A DNA stretch of 6,023 nucleotides from an uncultured Oscillospiraceae bacterium (GCA_947631675.1 CANRMG010000114.1:1-6023); one strand, 5' to 3'. Positions 1 to 5,513 are shown, numbered from the stretch's first letter. The notes: generated by a model not told the origin, from the sequence alone. Numbers and translations: made by a program.

Positions 1-7
1 CGCCGTC

Positions 8-13
8 CCTCCT
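8..13 (-). promoter_or_regulatory. Ribosome binding site of the next gene beyond the left edge
   Basis: On the minus strand the permease stop (TGA, 17-15) is followed directly by GAGGAGGGACGGCG up to the window edge. The AGGAGG at 13-8 is a full Shine-Dalgarno with 7 nt left before the edge, so a co-transcribed gene should start within a few bases outside the window. In this importer class that gene is usually the ATP-binding subunit (GlnQ/HisP type); this is inference, since none of it is visible. Confidence 0.7.
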
Positions 14-14
14 C

Positions 15-701
15 TCAGCGGAAATAGTCCAGGCGCTTTTCCAGCCGGCCCAGCGCCACGGTGACGATGCCGTTGAAAATGAGGTAGTAAACGGCGGTGA
101 AAAACATGGGCCAGATGGCCCCGGCGATGCCGTGGGACCCCTTCAGGAAGGACTGGCCGGCCCAGATGATCTCCTGCAGGGCGATGATGCGGGCCAGAGC
201 GGTGTCCTTGACCAGGGTGATGATCTCGTTGGACATGGGCGGCACGATGCGCTTGACCACCTGCAGCAGCGTCACCCGGAAGAATATCTGGCTCTTGGTC
301 ATGCCCAGCACCAGACCCGCCTCCTGCTGGCCGGCGGGGATGGACTGGATGCCGCCCCGGTAGATCTCGGAGAAATAGCAGGCGTAGTTGAAGATGAAGG
401 CGATGGCCGAGGCCAGAAAGCGGCCGGCCTCGCCGCCGCCCCAGATGTTGTGTCCCAGCACCATGCCGGGAAAGTAGAAGATGATGAGCAGCTGTATCAT
501 CAGAGGCGTGCCGCGCACCACCCACACCACGATCCGCGTCAGCCAGCTCAGCGGCTTGAAGCGGCTCATGGAGCCCAAGGCGATCACCAGCCCCAGGGGG
601 ATGGCCCCCAGGCCGGTGACGAAGAAGAGCTTCAGGGTCTGCAGAAAGCCCACGTTCAGCGCCTTGAGCACGACGGGCATCTGCTGGAGGATCAGTTCCA
701 T
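15..701 (-). CDS. Polar amino acid ABC transporter permease (HisM/GlnP family)
   Basis: A 228-residue integral membrane subunit that should form the channel of a type I ABC importer for amino acids, as a homodimer if no second permease exists. Hydrophobic spans lie near residues 17-42, 53-79, 95-111 and 194-218. The family signature VVRGTPLMIQL is at 61-71. The cytoplasmic EAA coupling loop, which contacts the ATPase, runs from about 114 to 147 and contains YRGGIQSIPAGQQEAG and GMTKSQIF; the conserved KDTAL follows at 165-169. Length is normal for the family (about 215-240). The ATG at 701 is preceded by GGGAG (712-708) with 6 nt spacing. The gene lies 82 nt downstream of its binding protein and is followed by a strong ribosome binding site for another gene, giving the order binding protein, permease, probable ATPase. 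The exact substrate cannot be read from the sequence. Confidence 0.93.
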   Translation of the reverse strand: MELILQQMPVVLKALNVGFLQTLKLFFVTGLGAIPLGLVIALGSMSRFKPLSWLTRIVVWVVRGTPLMIQLLIIFYFPGMVLGHNIWGGGEAGRFLASAIAFIFNYACYFSEIYRGGIQSIPAGQQEAGLVLGMTKSQIFFRVTLLQVVKRIVPPMSNEIITLVKDTALARIIALQEIIWAGQSFLKGSHGIAGAIWPMFFTAVYYLIFNGIVTVALGRLEKRLDYFR

Positions 702-728
702 ATGGTTCTCCCGGAAAAAAGTTTTTTG

Positions 729-754
729 CCGGGGAGAGCGTCAGCCCTCCCCGG
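729..754 (-). terminator. Intercistronic stem-loop between binding protein and permease (attenuator or mRNA-stability hairpin)
   Basis: CCGGGGAG (729-736) pairs perfectly with CTCCCCGG (747-754), and two further inner G-C pairs leave a GTCA-type loop. Reading on the minus strand, the stem is followed by GC, then A6, C and T6 (727-715), so a U-run lies 8-14 nt after the stem rather than directly against it. It is therefore a poor intrinsic terminator, better suited to partial termination or to protecting the 3' end of the binding-protein message. The latter is known for malE-malF and hisJ-type operons, where binding proteins must greatly outnumber permeases. In the plus direction only four T residues follow (755-758). 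Confidence 0.6.
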
Positions 755-783
755 TTTTCAGAATGCGGTCTATCTGCGCGCGT

Positions 784-1593
784 TTATTCCGCGGCGGCCT
801 CGGCCAGAGCGGTCTGGTCGATCAGAGAGGCCTGCACGCCGTAGGTCTCGGCGATCTGCTCCATGGTGCCGTCCTCGTAGCAGGCCAGGAAGAACTCATT
901 GAGCGCCTGGGCCAGGTCGGAGCCCTTGCGGAAGCCCACGCCGTACTCCTCGCTGTTGAGGTTGACGGTGTTCACCAGGTCCTCGTAGCCGGTGCCCTCG
1001 CCCACCATGGCGGCGGCCATCAGCAGATCGATGACGGCGGCGTCAGAGGTGCCGGCGCTGACCTCCAGAAGGGCGTCGGCCTGGGTCAGCACGGGGGTAG
1101 TGGCGTAGCCAAGGGCCTCCACCTGCTCCTCGCCGGCGCTGCCCTCCTCCACCGCGAACACCAGGTCCGCCATATCCTCGGCGGTCTCATAGTCGCCGGC
1201 CACATCGGCGGGCAGGATGACGGTCTGGGCGTTGTTGCAGTAGGCGTTGGAGCACTCCATGGCCTCGGTGACCTCGTCGGTGAGGGTCATGCCGTTCCAG
1301 ACCACGTCGATGGACTTGTTCTCCAGCTCCAGCTCCTTGTTGTCCCAGTTGATCTCCTGGAACTCCACGTCCACGCCCAGGCTCTCGGCAAAGGCGGCGG
1401 CCAGGTCGGCGTCGAAGCCGATCCAGTTGCCGTCCTCGTCCTGGTAGTCCATGGGCTCGAACTCCGTGATACCTACCACAAGCACGCCCTTATCCTGGAC
1501 GTAGGCCATGTCGCTGTCCTCGTCGGCCAGGGCAAATACGGACAGGCTCAGCAGCATCAGCGCCGCCAGAGCGAAAGTGATGATCTTCTTCAT
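784..1593 (-). CDS. Extracellular amino acid-binding protein of the ABC importer (SBP_bac_3 family)
   Basis: A 269-residue family 3 solute-binding protein that captures the ligand outside the membrane and delivers it to the permease encoded next. The start is the ATG at 1593, because AGGAGG lies at 1609-1604 and the product begins with a clean signal peptide (MKK, hydrophobic core 4-21, ALA/D cleavage near residue 23). An in-frame ATG 30 nt further up (1623) would put ten residues before the signal peptide and has no proper ribosome binding site. Lobe signatures are GITEFEPMDY at 41-50, GFDADLAAAFAESLGV at 59-74, WNGMTLT at 99-105 and GTSDAAVID at 181-189. Asp189 fits the residue that usually contacts the ligand amino group. 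Two oddities: no lipobox cysteine, and Val108 at the position of the usual carboxylate-binding Arg (TDEV instead of T-x-E/K-R). The mature protein is strongly acidic, with few Arg or Lys. Ligand unknown. Confidence 0.93.
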   Translation of the reverse strand: MKKIITFALAALMLLSLSVFALADEDSDMAYVQDKGVLVVGITEFEPMDYQDEDGNWIGFDADLAAAFAESLGVDVEFQEINWDNKELELENKSIDVVWNGMTLTDEVTEAMECSNAYCNNAQTVILPADVAGDYETAEDMADLVFAVEEGSAGEEQVEALGYATTPVLTQADALLEVSAGTSDAAVIDLLMAAAMVGEGTGYEDLVNTVNLNSEEYGVGFRKGSDLAQALNEFFLACYEDGTMEQIAETYGVQASLIDQTALAEAAAE

Positions 1594-1603
1594 TGTGATG
1601 ATT

Positions 1604-1609
1604 CCTCCT
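1604..1609 (-). promoter_or_regulatory. Shine-Dalgarno that fixes the binding-protein start
   Basis: AGGAGG on the minus strand (1609-1604) lies 10 nt before the ATG at 1593. It falls downstream of the alternative ATG at 1623, so it rules that upstream start out. The adjacent leader contains two copies of GCAATGTTT (1610-1618 and 1620-1628, plus-strand sense), whose role is unknown. Confidence 0.85.
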
Positions 1610-1638
1610 GCAATGTTTTGCAATGTTTGCCGCTCGTT

Positions 1639-1664
1639 TAGCGTGCTACCATACTACCACGCTA
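1639..1664. promoter_or_regulatory. Inverted repeat over the -10 region, candidate operator
   Basis: TAGCGTG (1639-1645) and CACGCTA (1658-1664) are perfect 7-bp inverted arms around a 12-bp spacer. The dyad is centred on the predicted -10 hexamer (1651-1656) of the importer promoter. Arm length and position suit a dimeric repressor that occludes RNA polymerase. If the promoter call is right, only part of the dyad lies in the transcript, so an RNA hairpin is less likely than a DNA operator. No known regulator consensus was recognised. Confidence 0.45.
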
Positions 1665-1666
1665 CC
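1643..1666. repeat. Three tandem 8-bp units ending in CTACC
   Basis: Plus-strand units GTGCTACC (1643-1650), ATACTACC (1651-1658) and ACGCTACC (1659-1666) are head-to-tail and identical in the last five bases. They overlap the -10 hexamer and most of the inverted repeat, so repeat and dyad are two readings of the same bases. An 8-bp period is shorter than a helical turn, and the pattern may be incidental. Confidence 0.5.
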
Positions 1667-1679
1667 GAACTAAAGTAAA
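1651..1679 (-). promoter_or_regulatory. Sigma-A promoter for the amino acid importer operon
   Basis: On the minus strand TTTACT (1679-1674, -35, 4/6 match) and TAGTAT (1656-1651, -10, 4/6 match) are separated by exactly 17 nt. Transcription would begin near 1644, giving a leader of about 50 nt. Consecutive A-tracts lie immediately upstream and could act as an UP element, making up for the imperfect hexamers. Confidence 0.55.
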
Positions 1680-1682
1680 GGC

Positions 1683-1716
1683 TTTTTTTTCGGATTTTTT
1701 TACTTTTTTACATTTT
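1683..1716. promoter_or_regulatory. Run of T-tracts in the divergent intergenic region (curved DNA or UP element)
   Basis: T8 (1683-1690), T7 (1695-1701), T6 (1704-1709) and T4 (1713-1716) follow one another with centres about 11, 9 and 8 bp apart, in an otherwise GC-rich sequence. Read on the minus strand they are A-tracts directly upstream of the importer -35, the place of an UP element. TTTTTTAC is repeated exactly at 1696-1703 and 1704-1711, just upstream of the plus-strand operon promoter, so it may also be a regulator site. Confidence 0.5.
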
Positions 1717-1717
1717 G

Positions 1718-1748
1718 TTCACCCATAGGCCCGGTCATGGTATATAAT
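1718..1748 (+). promoter_or_regulatory. Promoter of the regulator-kinase-protease operon
   Basis: TATAAT is present at 1743-1748. Two readings are possible. In the first, TTCACC (1718-1723) is the -35, with 17 nt to TATATA (1741-1746) preceded by TGG, an extended -10. In the second, the same -35 lies 19 nt from the perfect TATAAT. A GATAAT lies just downstream at 1752-1757 without a good -35. The initiation point would be about 1753-1756, giving a leader of roughly 40 nt to the start codon at 1797. Confidence 0.5.
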
Positions 1749-1796
1749 TGGGATAATATGAACAAGTGTGCCTGCGGGCGCAAGGGAGGCTTTTCC

Positions 1797-2486
1797 ATGG
1801 CAAAAAAAGCGCTGATCGTGGAGGACGACGGCAACATATCGGAGCTGCTGCGGCTGTACCTGGAGCGGGACGGCTTCGAGGTGCGCCAGGCGGAGGACGG
1901 CGGCCGGGGCGTGGACCTGGCCCGCAGCTTTGAGCCGGACGTGATCCTGCTGGACATCATGCTCCCGGTGAAGGACGGCTGGCAGGTCTGCCGGGAGGTG
2001 CGCGCCTTTACCGCCACGCCCATCCTGATGCTCACCGCCAAGGGCGAGACCCGGGACAAGGTGGCGGGCCTGGAGATGGGTGCGGACGACTATATCACCA
2101 AGCCCTTTGAGATAAAGGAGCTGCTGGCCCGGGTGCACGCGGTGCTCCGCCGCACCGACGGCGCGCCGGAGGCCAAGCCCCGGCGGCTGGAGTTCGACAA
2201 GCTCATCATCGACCTGGACTCCTACGAGCTGGTGGTGGACGGGACGAAGGTGGACACGCCCCCCAAGGAGATGGAGCTGCTGTTCCACCTGGCCAGCGCC
2301 CCCAACCGGGTCTACACCCGCAACCAGCTGCTGGACGAGGTGTGGGGCTTCGACTACTTCGGCGACTCCCGGACCGTGGACGTGCACATCAAGCGCCTGC
2401 GGGAGAAGCTGGAGGGCGTCAGCGACCAGTGGCGGCTGAAGACCGTCTGGGGCGTGGGTTATAAATTCGAGCTTGGGGAAGAATAA
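1797..2486 (+). CDS. OmpR/PhoB-family response regulator
   Basis: A 229-residue DNA-binding regulator, the cytoplasmic output of the two-component pair formed with the next gene. The receiver domain (about 3-118) shows the acidic pair Asp10/Asp11, phospho-acceptor Asp53 in LLDIMLP, Thr80 in LTA, Tyr99 and Lys102 in the YITKPF motif, so it should be phosphorylatable. After a short linker, the winged-helix domain (about 130-226) has the family landmarks PPKEMELL, TRNQLLDEVWG, the recognition-helix stretch SRTVDVHIKRLREKLE and the closing GVGYKF. The ATG at 1797 is chosen because GGGAGG (1784-1789) lies 7 nt before it and the product then begins MAKKALIVEDD as usual; the in-frame ATGs at 1737 and 1758 give non-homologous leaders. 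It is first in the operon and probably controls its own promoter and the protease; targets are inferred only. Confidence 0.95.
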   Translation: MAKKALIVEDDGNISELLRLYLERDGFEVRQAEDGGRGVDLARSFEPDVILLDIMLPVKDGWQVCREVRAFTATPILMLTAKGETRDKVAGLEMGADDYITKPFEIKELLARVHAVLRRTDGAPEAKPRRLEFDKLIIDLDSYELVVDGTKVDTPPKEMELLFHLASAPNRVYTRNQLLDEVWGFDYFGDSRTVDVHIKRLREKLEGVSDQWRLKTVWGVGYKFELGEE

Positions 2487-2492
2487 CCGTTG
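2475..2492 (+). promoter_or_regulatory. Ribosome binding site and TTG start of the kinase, inside the regulator gene end
   Basis: GGGGAAG (2475-2481) lies in the last codons of the response regulator, 8 nt before the TTG at 2490-2492 and overlapping the approach to its TAA (2484-2486). No ATG in this frame would keep the whole first membrane segment (the next Met is residue 16, inside it), so TTG is the likely start. The 3-nt gap implies translational coupling, and the weak start suggests less kinase than regulator. Confidence 0.75.
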
Positions 2493-3965
2493 AAGAGCAG
2501 CGTTTTTTTCCGCAACTTCATCGTCACCACGGCCATGTTCGTGGTGTGCTTTCTGGTGTTCGGCGTCACGCTGGTCATCATGGGCCGGGCGTTCCTCATC
2601 CAGGAGAAGCAGGACAGTCTGTACGCCACGGCCGGCGAGGTCAAGCGCTTTTCCGAGGCCATGCACACCGAGGAGGACCTGGGCGGCTGGGAGCTGCGGA
2701 TGAATCTGGCCGCCATCGCCCAGAGCACCGGCAGCCACATCTTCATCGCCGACGGCGACGGCACGGTGGTGTCCAGCTCCGACAGGGACATCCCCTCGAC
2801 ATACATTGGCCGGCAGCTCTCCCCCGCCGTGATGAGCACGGTGGCGAAGGGCGGCTACGAGGCCATGACGAACCTTGACGGGTTCTACGACGGGATGTAT
2901 TATGTGGTGGCGGAACCCATCGCCGCCCGGGACGGCGAGACGGCGGGCTATGTGTTCGTCAGCTACGCCGGCTCCGGCTTTTTCGGGGTATGGGGCGGCT
3001 TTCTGATGGTGTTCATGCTGGTGGCGGTGGGCGTGCTGGGCCTGGCCATCGTGTTCGAGTACGCCAACGACCGGCGTCTGGCCCGGCCCCTGAACGAGAT
3101 GGCCGAGGCGGCCCACCGGTTCGCCCGGGGCGACTACAGCGTCCGGGTCAGTCCCTACCCCGACGAGGACGAGATCGGCACCCTGACCCAGGCCTTCAAC
3201 ACCATGGCCGACAGCCTGGAGCGCAACGAGTCCCGCCGGCGGGAGTTCATCGCCAACGTCTCCCACGAGCTGCGCACGCCCATGACCAGCATCTCCGGCT
3301 TCGCCGACGGCATTTTGGACGGCACCATCCCGCCCTCCGAGGAGCGGAAATACCTGCAGACCATCTCCTCGGAGTCCAAGCGGCTGGGCAGGCTCGTGCG
3401 GAGCATGCTGGACATGTCCCGGCTGCAGAACGGCGACCCCGCCCGGATGGAGCAGGTGTTCGACCTGGGAGAGATGGTGGTGCAGACCCTGCTCTCCTTC
3501 GAGGAGCGGGTGGACGCCAAGCGCATGACCGTGGCCCTCAACATGCCGGAGGACGCCCTGCGGGTAAAGGGGGATGTGGACTCCCTGACCCGGGTGGTGT
3601 ATAATCTCCTGGACAACGCGATAAAATTCGCCTGGGAGGGCACGGAGCTGGCCGTCAGCATCTGGAAGGAGAACGGCAAGGCGTACACCGCCGTCCAAGA
3701 CGTGGGGCCCACCATCCCCGAGGGGGAGCTGGCCCTCATATTCGACCGGTTCCACAAGGCCGACCGCTCCCGCAGCCGGGACAAGGACGGCGTGGGGCTG
3801 GGCCTTTATATGGTGCGGCAGATCCTGTCCAGCCACGGCCAGGATATATTCGTCACCAGCAAGGAGGGCGTGACCGTGTTCACGTTCACCCTGGCCCTGG
3901 CCGAAAGCGGCCGGGCGGCGAAGGAAGAGACGACTGACCCGGCGGGTCCCCGCCGGTCCCGATAA
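2490..3965 (+). CDS. Membrane sensor histidine kinase with HAMP domain
   Basis: A 491-residue partner of the preceding regulator. TM1 is about 10-31, followed by an extracytoplasmic sensor of about 130 residues (33-163) with a PDC/sCache-like feel (IFIADGDGTVVSSSD at 84-98, then a second strand-rich half ending GYVFVSYAG), and TM2 at about 165-189. Next come a HAMP (190-243), the HisKA dimer helix with phospho-acceptor His259 in SHELRTP, the N box NLLDNAIKF (372-380), the F box IFDRFHKADRSRS and the G2 box GVGLGLY (434-440). The G1 box reads D404-V-G-P-T408 where the family usually has D-x-G-x-G. As I recall, GPTIP variants occur in other clostridial kinases, so the enzyme is probably still active. 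Domain order is complete. Located between regulator and HtrA protease, it plausibly senses envelope or secretion stress; the true signal is unknown. Confidence 0.94.
   Translation: MKSSVFFRNFIVTTAMFVVCFLVFGVTLVIMGRAFLIQEKQDSLYATAGEVKRFSEAMHTEEDLGGWELRMNLAAIAQSTGSHIFIADGDGTVVSSSDRDIPSTYIGRQLSPAVMSTVAKGGYEAMTNLDGFYDGMYYVVAEPIAARDGETAGYVFVSYAGSGFFGVWGGFLMVFMLVAVGVLGLAIVFEYANDRRLARPLNEMAEAAHRFARGDYSVRVSPYPDEDEIGTLTQAFNTMADSLERNESRRREFIANVSHELRTPMTSISGFADGILDGTIPPSEERKYLQTISSESKRLGRLVRSMLDMSRLQNGDPARMEQVFDLGEMVVQTLLSFEERVDAKRMTVALNMPEDALRVKGDVDSLTRVVYNLLDNAIKFAWEGTELAVSIWKENGKAYTAVQDVGPTIPEGELALIFDRFHKADRSRSRDKDGVGLGLYMVRQILSSHGQDIFVTSKEGVTVFTFTLALAESGRAAKEETTDPAGPRRSR
3939..3956 (+). other. GC-rich stem-loop at the kinase 3' end, upstream of the protease start
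   Basis: CCGGCGG (3939-3945) pairs with CCGCCGG (3950-3956) around the tetraloop GTCC. It lies in the last codons of the kinase, 9 nt before the A-rich edge of the protease Shine-Dalgarno AAAGGAGG. It has no U-run, so it is not an intrinsic terminator. It could be an RNase stop or processing point, or a modulator of protease translation, or simply a consequence of a Gly/Pro/Arg-rich tail. Confidence 0.4.
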
Positions 3966-3976
3966 AGGAGGAACCT

Positions 3977-5290
3977 ATGGCCTACAATAACGACAGGGGA
4001 GGCTGGTACAGCCCCGCCGCGCCGGCGGAGCCGGCTGCGCCCGTCTATGACCCTGCCCAGGCGGCCCGACAGCGCCGGCGCCGCCGGATGAAAACGGCCA
4101 CGCTGAGCATATGCGCGGTGCTGGTGGCCGGGGCGGCAGTGCTGGCGGCGGTGCACGCGGGCCTTCTGGACCGGCTGGACCGGATGGGCCGGACGGTGAC
4201 GTTCCCCTACGGGGAGGGGGACTATTTCGACTTCGGCAGCGGCTCCGACACGGAGCAGTATGACGACTTCCGGGAGTATTTTGAAAATTACTACACCTCC
4301 TCCGACGAGATCGCCATGCCCACCGCCCCCACGGGCACGGGTATGACGCTGGACCTGTACGCCAGCCGGGGGGAGGAGCTGACCCTGCAGGAGATTTACG
4401 ATAAAGTGAGCCCCGCCGTGGTGGGCATCACCACCTACACCGACGGCATGCGCTATGTATGGGGCACCGGGGTGGTGTTCTCCCCCGACGGGTATATCAT
4501 CACCAACACCCACATTCTCCAGGGCTGCGACAACGCCATGGTCACCTTCACGGACGGCCGGGAGTTCGAGGCGAAGCTGGTGGGGGCGGACGCGGCCAGC
4601 GACATCGCCGTGATCGTGATCGAGGGCGAGGACCTGCCCTACGCCCGCTTTGGCCGGTCCGGGAACCTGCAGGTGGGGGACCAGGTGGCGGCCATCGGCA
4701 ACCCGGTGAGCCCCAGCTATGCGGGCACCATGACCAACGGCATCATCTCCGCCATCAACCGCAACATCCTCTATCAGGGCCACACCATGACCCTGCTGCA
4801 GACCAACGCCGCCCTGAACGAGGGCAACTCCGGCGGCCCCCTCATCGACACCCGTGGCCAGATCATCGGCATCACCAACATGAAGATCATGTCCTCCTAT
4901 ATGGTGACGGTGGAGGGCATCGGCTTCGCCATCCCCTCCGCCGTGGTCAAGCAGATCGCCGACCAGCTCATGGATAAGGGCTATGTGCCCGGCGAGCCCA
5001 CCATCGGCATCGTGGCCGGGCCTGTGGGCCGGGAGGCCATGGACCTGTACGACCTGCCGGAGGGCGTGTATGTGACCGAGGTGAGCGAGGGCTCTGACGC
5101 CCTGGAAAAGGGGCTTATGGAGGGCGACGTGATAACCCACGTGAACGGCACCGCCGTCAGCACCGTGGCGGAGGTGAACCTGATCAAGGAGGACATGGCC
5201 GTGGGGGACACCCTGACCCTCACCGTTTACCGGGAAGGGGAGAGCTTCGAGATGGAGATCGCCCTGGTGGATAAGGGCGCGATAAAGTAA
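3977..5290 (+). CDS. htrA: HtrA/DegP-type membrane-anchored serine protease with one PDZ domain
   Basis: A 437-residue envelope quality-control protease that degrades or refolds damaged secreted proteins. A Pro/Ala-rich cytoplasmic tail (1-30) ends in a basic cluster (RQRRRRRMK, 31-39) before a single TM (about 41-60), so the catalytic part faces outside. Residues 80-112 are an acidic linker rich in Asp, Glu, Tyr and Phe. The trypsin-like domain (about 135-330) has a complete triad: His179 in ITNTHIL, Asp209 in ASDIAV and Ser285 in GNSGGPL. A PDZ domain fills 338-432 (substrate or allosteric ligand binding, with GLMEGDVITHVNG). Its Shine-Dalgarno (AAAGGAGG, 3964-3971) overlaps the kinase stop and lies 5 nt before the ATG, so it is the third gene of the operon. 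Membrane-anchored HtrA with one PDZ is the normal Gram-positive form. The symbol is a family name. Confidence 0.95.
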   Translation: MAYNNDRGGWYSPAAPAEPAAPVYDPAQAARQRRRRRMKTATLSICAVLVAGAAVLAAVHAGLLDRLDRMGRTVTFPYGEGDYFDFGSGSDTEQYDDFREYFENYYTSSDEIAMPTAPTGTGMTLDLYASRGEELTLQEIYDKVSPAVVGITTYTDGMRYVWGTGVVFSPDGYIITNTHILQGCDNAMVTFTDGREFEAKLVGADAASDIAVIVIEGEDLPYARFGRSGNLQVGDQVAAIGNPVSPSYAGTMTNGIISAINRNILYQGHTMTLLQTNAALNEGNSGGPLIDTRGQIIGITNMKIMSSYMVTVEGIGFAIPSAVVKQIADQLMDKGYVPGEPTIGIVAGPVGREAMDLYDLPEGVYVTEVSEGSDALEKGLMEGDVITHVNGTAVSTVAEVNLIKEDMAVGDTLTLTVYREGESFEMEIALVDKGAIK

Positions 5291-5311
5291 GCGCCCGGCT
5301 ATATACAGTCT

Positions 5312-5338
5312 GCGCCCCCGTCCGTCGGACGGGGGCGC
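5312..5338. terminator. Strong stem-loop between convergent transcription units
   Basis: GCGCCCCCGTCC (5312-5323) and GGACGGGGGCGC (5327-5338) form a perfect 12-bp stem with a 3-nt loop. It lies 22 nt after the protease stop and 14 nt beyond the TAA (5352-5354) of the minus-strand frame. No uninterrupted U-run follows in either direction (GTCGTTTGTT on plus, TGTATATAG on minus), so termination may be helped by Rho or the stem may mainly protect 3' ends. Its position suggests it serves both directions. Confidence 0.7.
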
Positions 5339-5351
5339 GCTGCGTCGTTTG

Positions 5352-5513
5352 TTACTGGATGTGTTCTTCCACGAAATCGTCCCGGACGCGCATGCCCATA
5401 TCCTCCCGGGTGCCGGTGGGATATTTGGCGATGCCGGTGCTGTCGTACTTGCTGACCAGCCGCGTCTCCGGGTCCAGCCGCGGATTCGTCCCTGTCACGT
5501 CAGGGCCGTGCCT
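5352..5513 (-). other. In-frame coding-like continuation of the Asn/Gln-rich gene after its TGA
   Basis: After the TGA at 5516-5514 the same frame stays open for 53 codons to a TAA at 5354-5352. The stretch looks protein-coding: nearly all third positions are G or C (CGG, CTG, GAC, GAG, GTC, AAG, TAC, ATC), as in the neighbouring real genes. The product is a normal mixed hydrophilic sequence containing NPRLDPETRLVSKYD, IAKYPTGTRED and ending DDFVEEHIQ. The TAA sits 14 nt from the convergent stem-loop, as a true gene end would. The only internal start that would make a separate gene is GTG at 5498 (48 residues), with just a weak GAAGG 12 nt before it. I therefore favour one ancestral 93-residue protein interrupted by TGA. 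I do not recognise the family. Confidence 0.5.

Noticed and set aside
1594..1623. Upstream ATG giving the binding protein ten extra N-terminal residues
   Set aside because: The Shine-Dalgarno lies downstream of it and the signal peptide begins at the later ATG (1593).
481..1641. Plus-strand open frame across the importer genes
   Set aside because: Antisense to the binding protein and permease; Leu/Val/Gly/His-rich shadow product and no start signals.
1719..3836. A 705-codon open frame on the minus strand opposite the regulator and kinase
   Set aside because: It is a GC-bias shadow: His/Gly/Val/Leu-rich, low-complexity product with no domain, fully antisense to two genes with complete catalytic motifs.
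3806..5140. A 444-codon minus-strand open frame opposite the HtrA gene
   Set aside because: Same shadow pattern, no ribosome binding site, no recognisable motif, and the sense strand encodes an intact protease.
5490..5505. CCCTG/CAGGG hairpin as a SECIS element for selenocysteine at the TGA
   Set aside because: Only five base pairs, no recognisable loop signature, and an Asn/Gln-rich protein with no redox motif; kept only as an option within the interrupted-gene finding.
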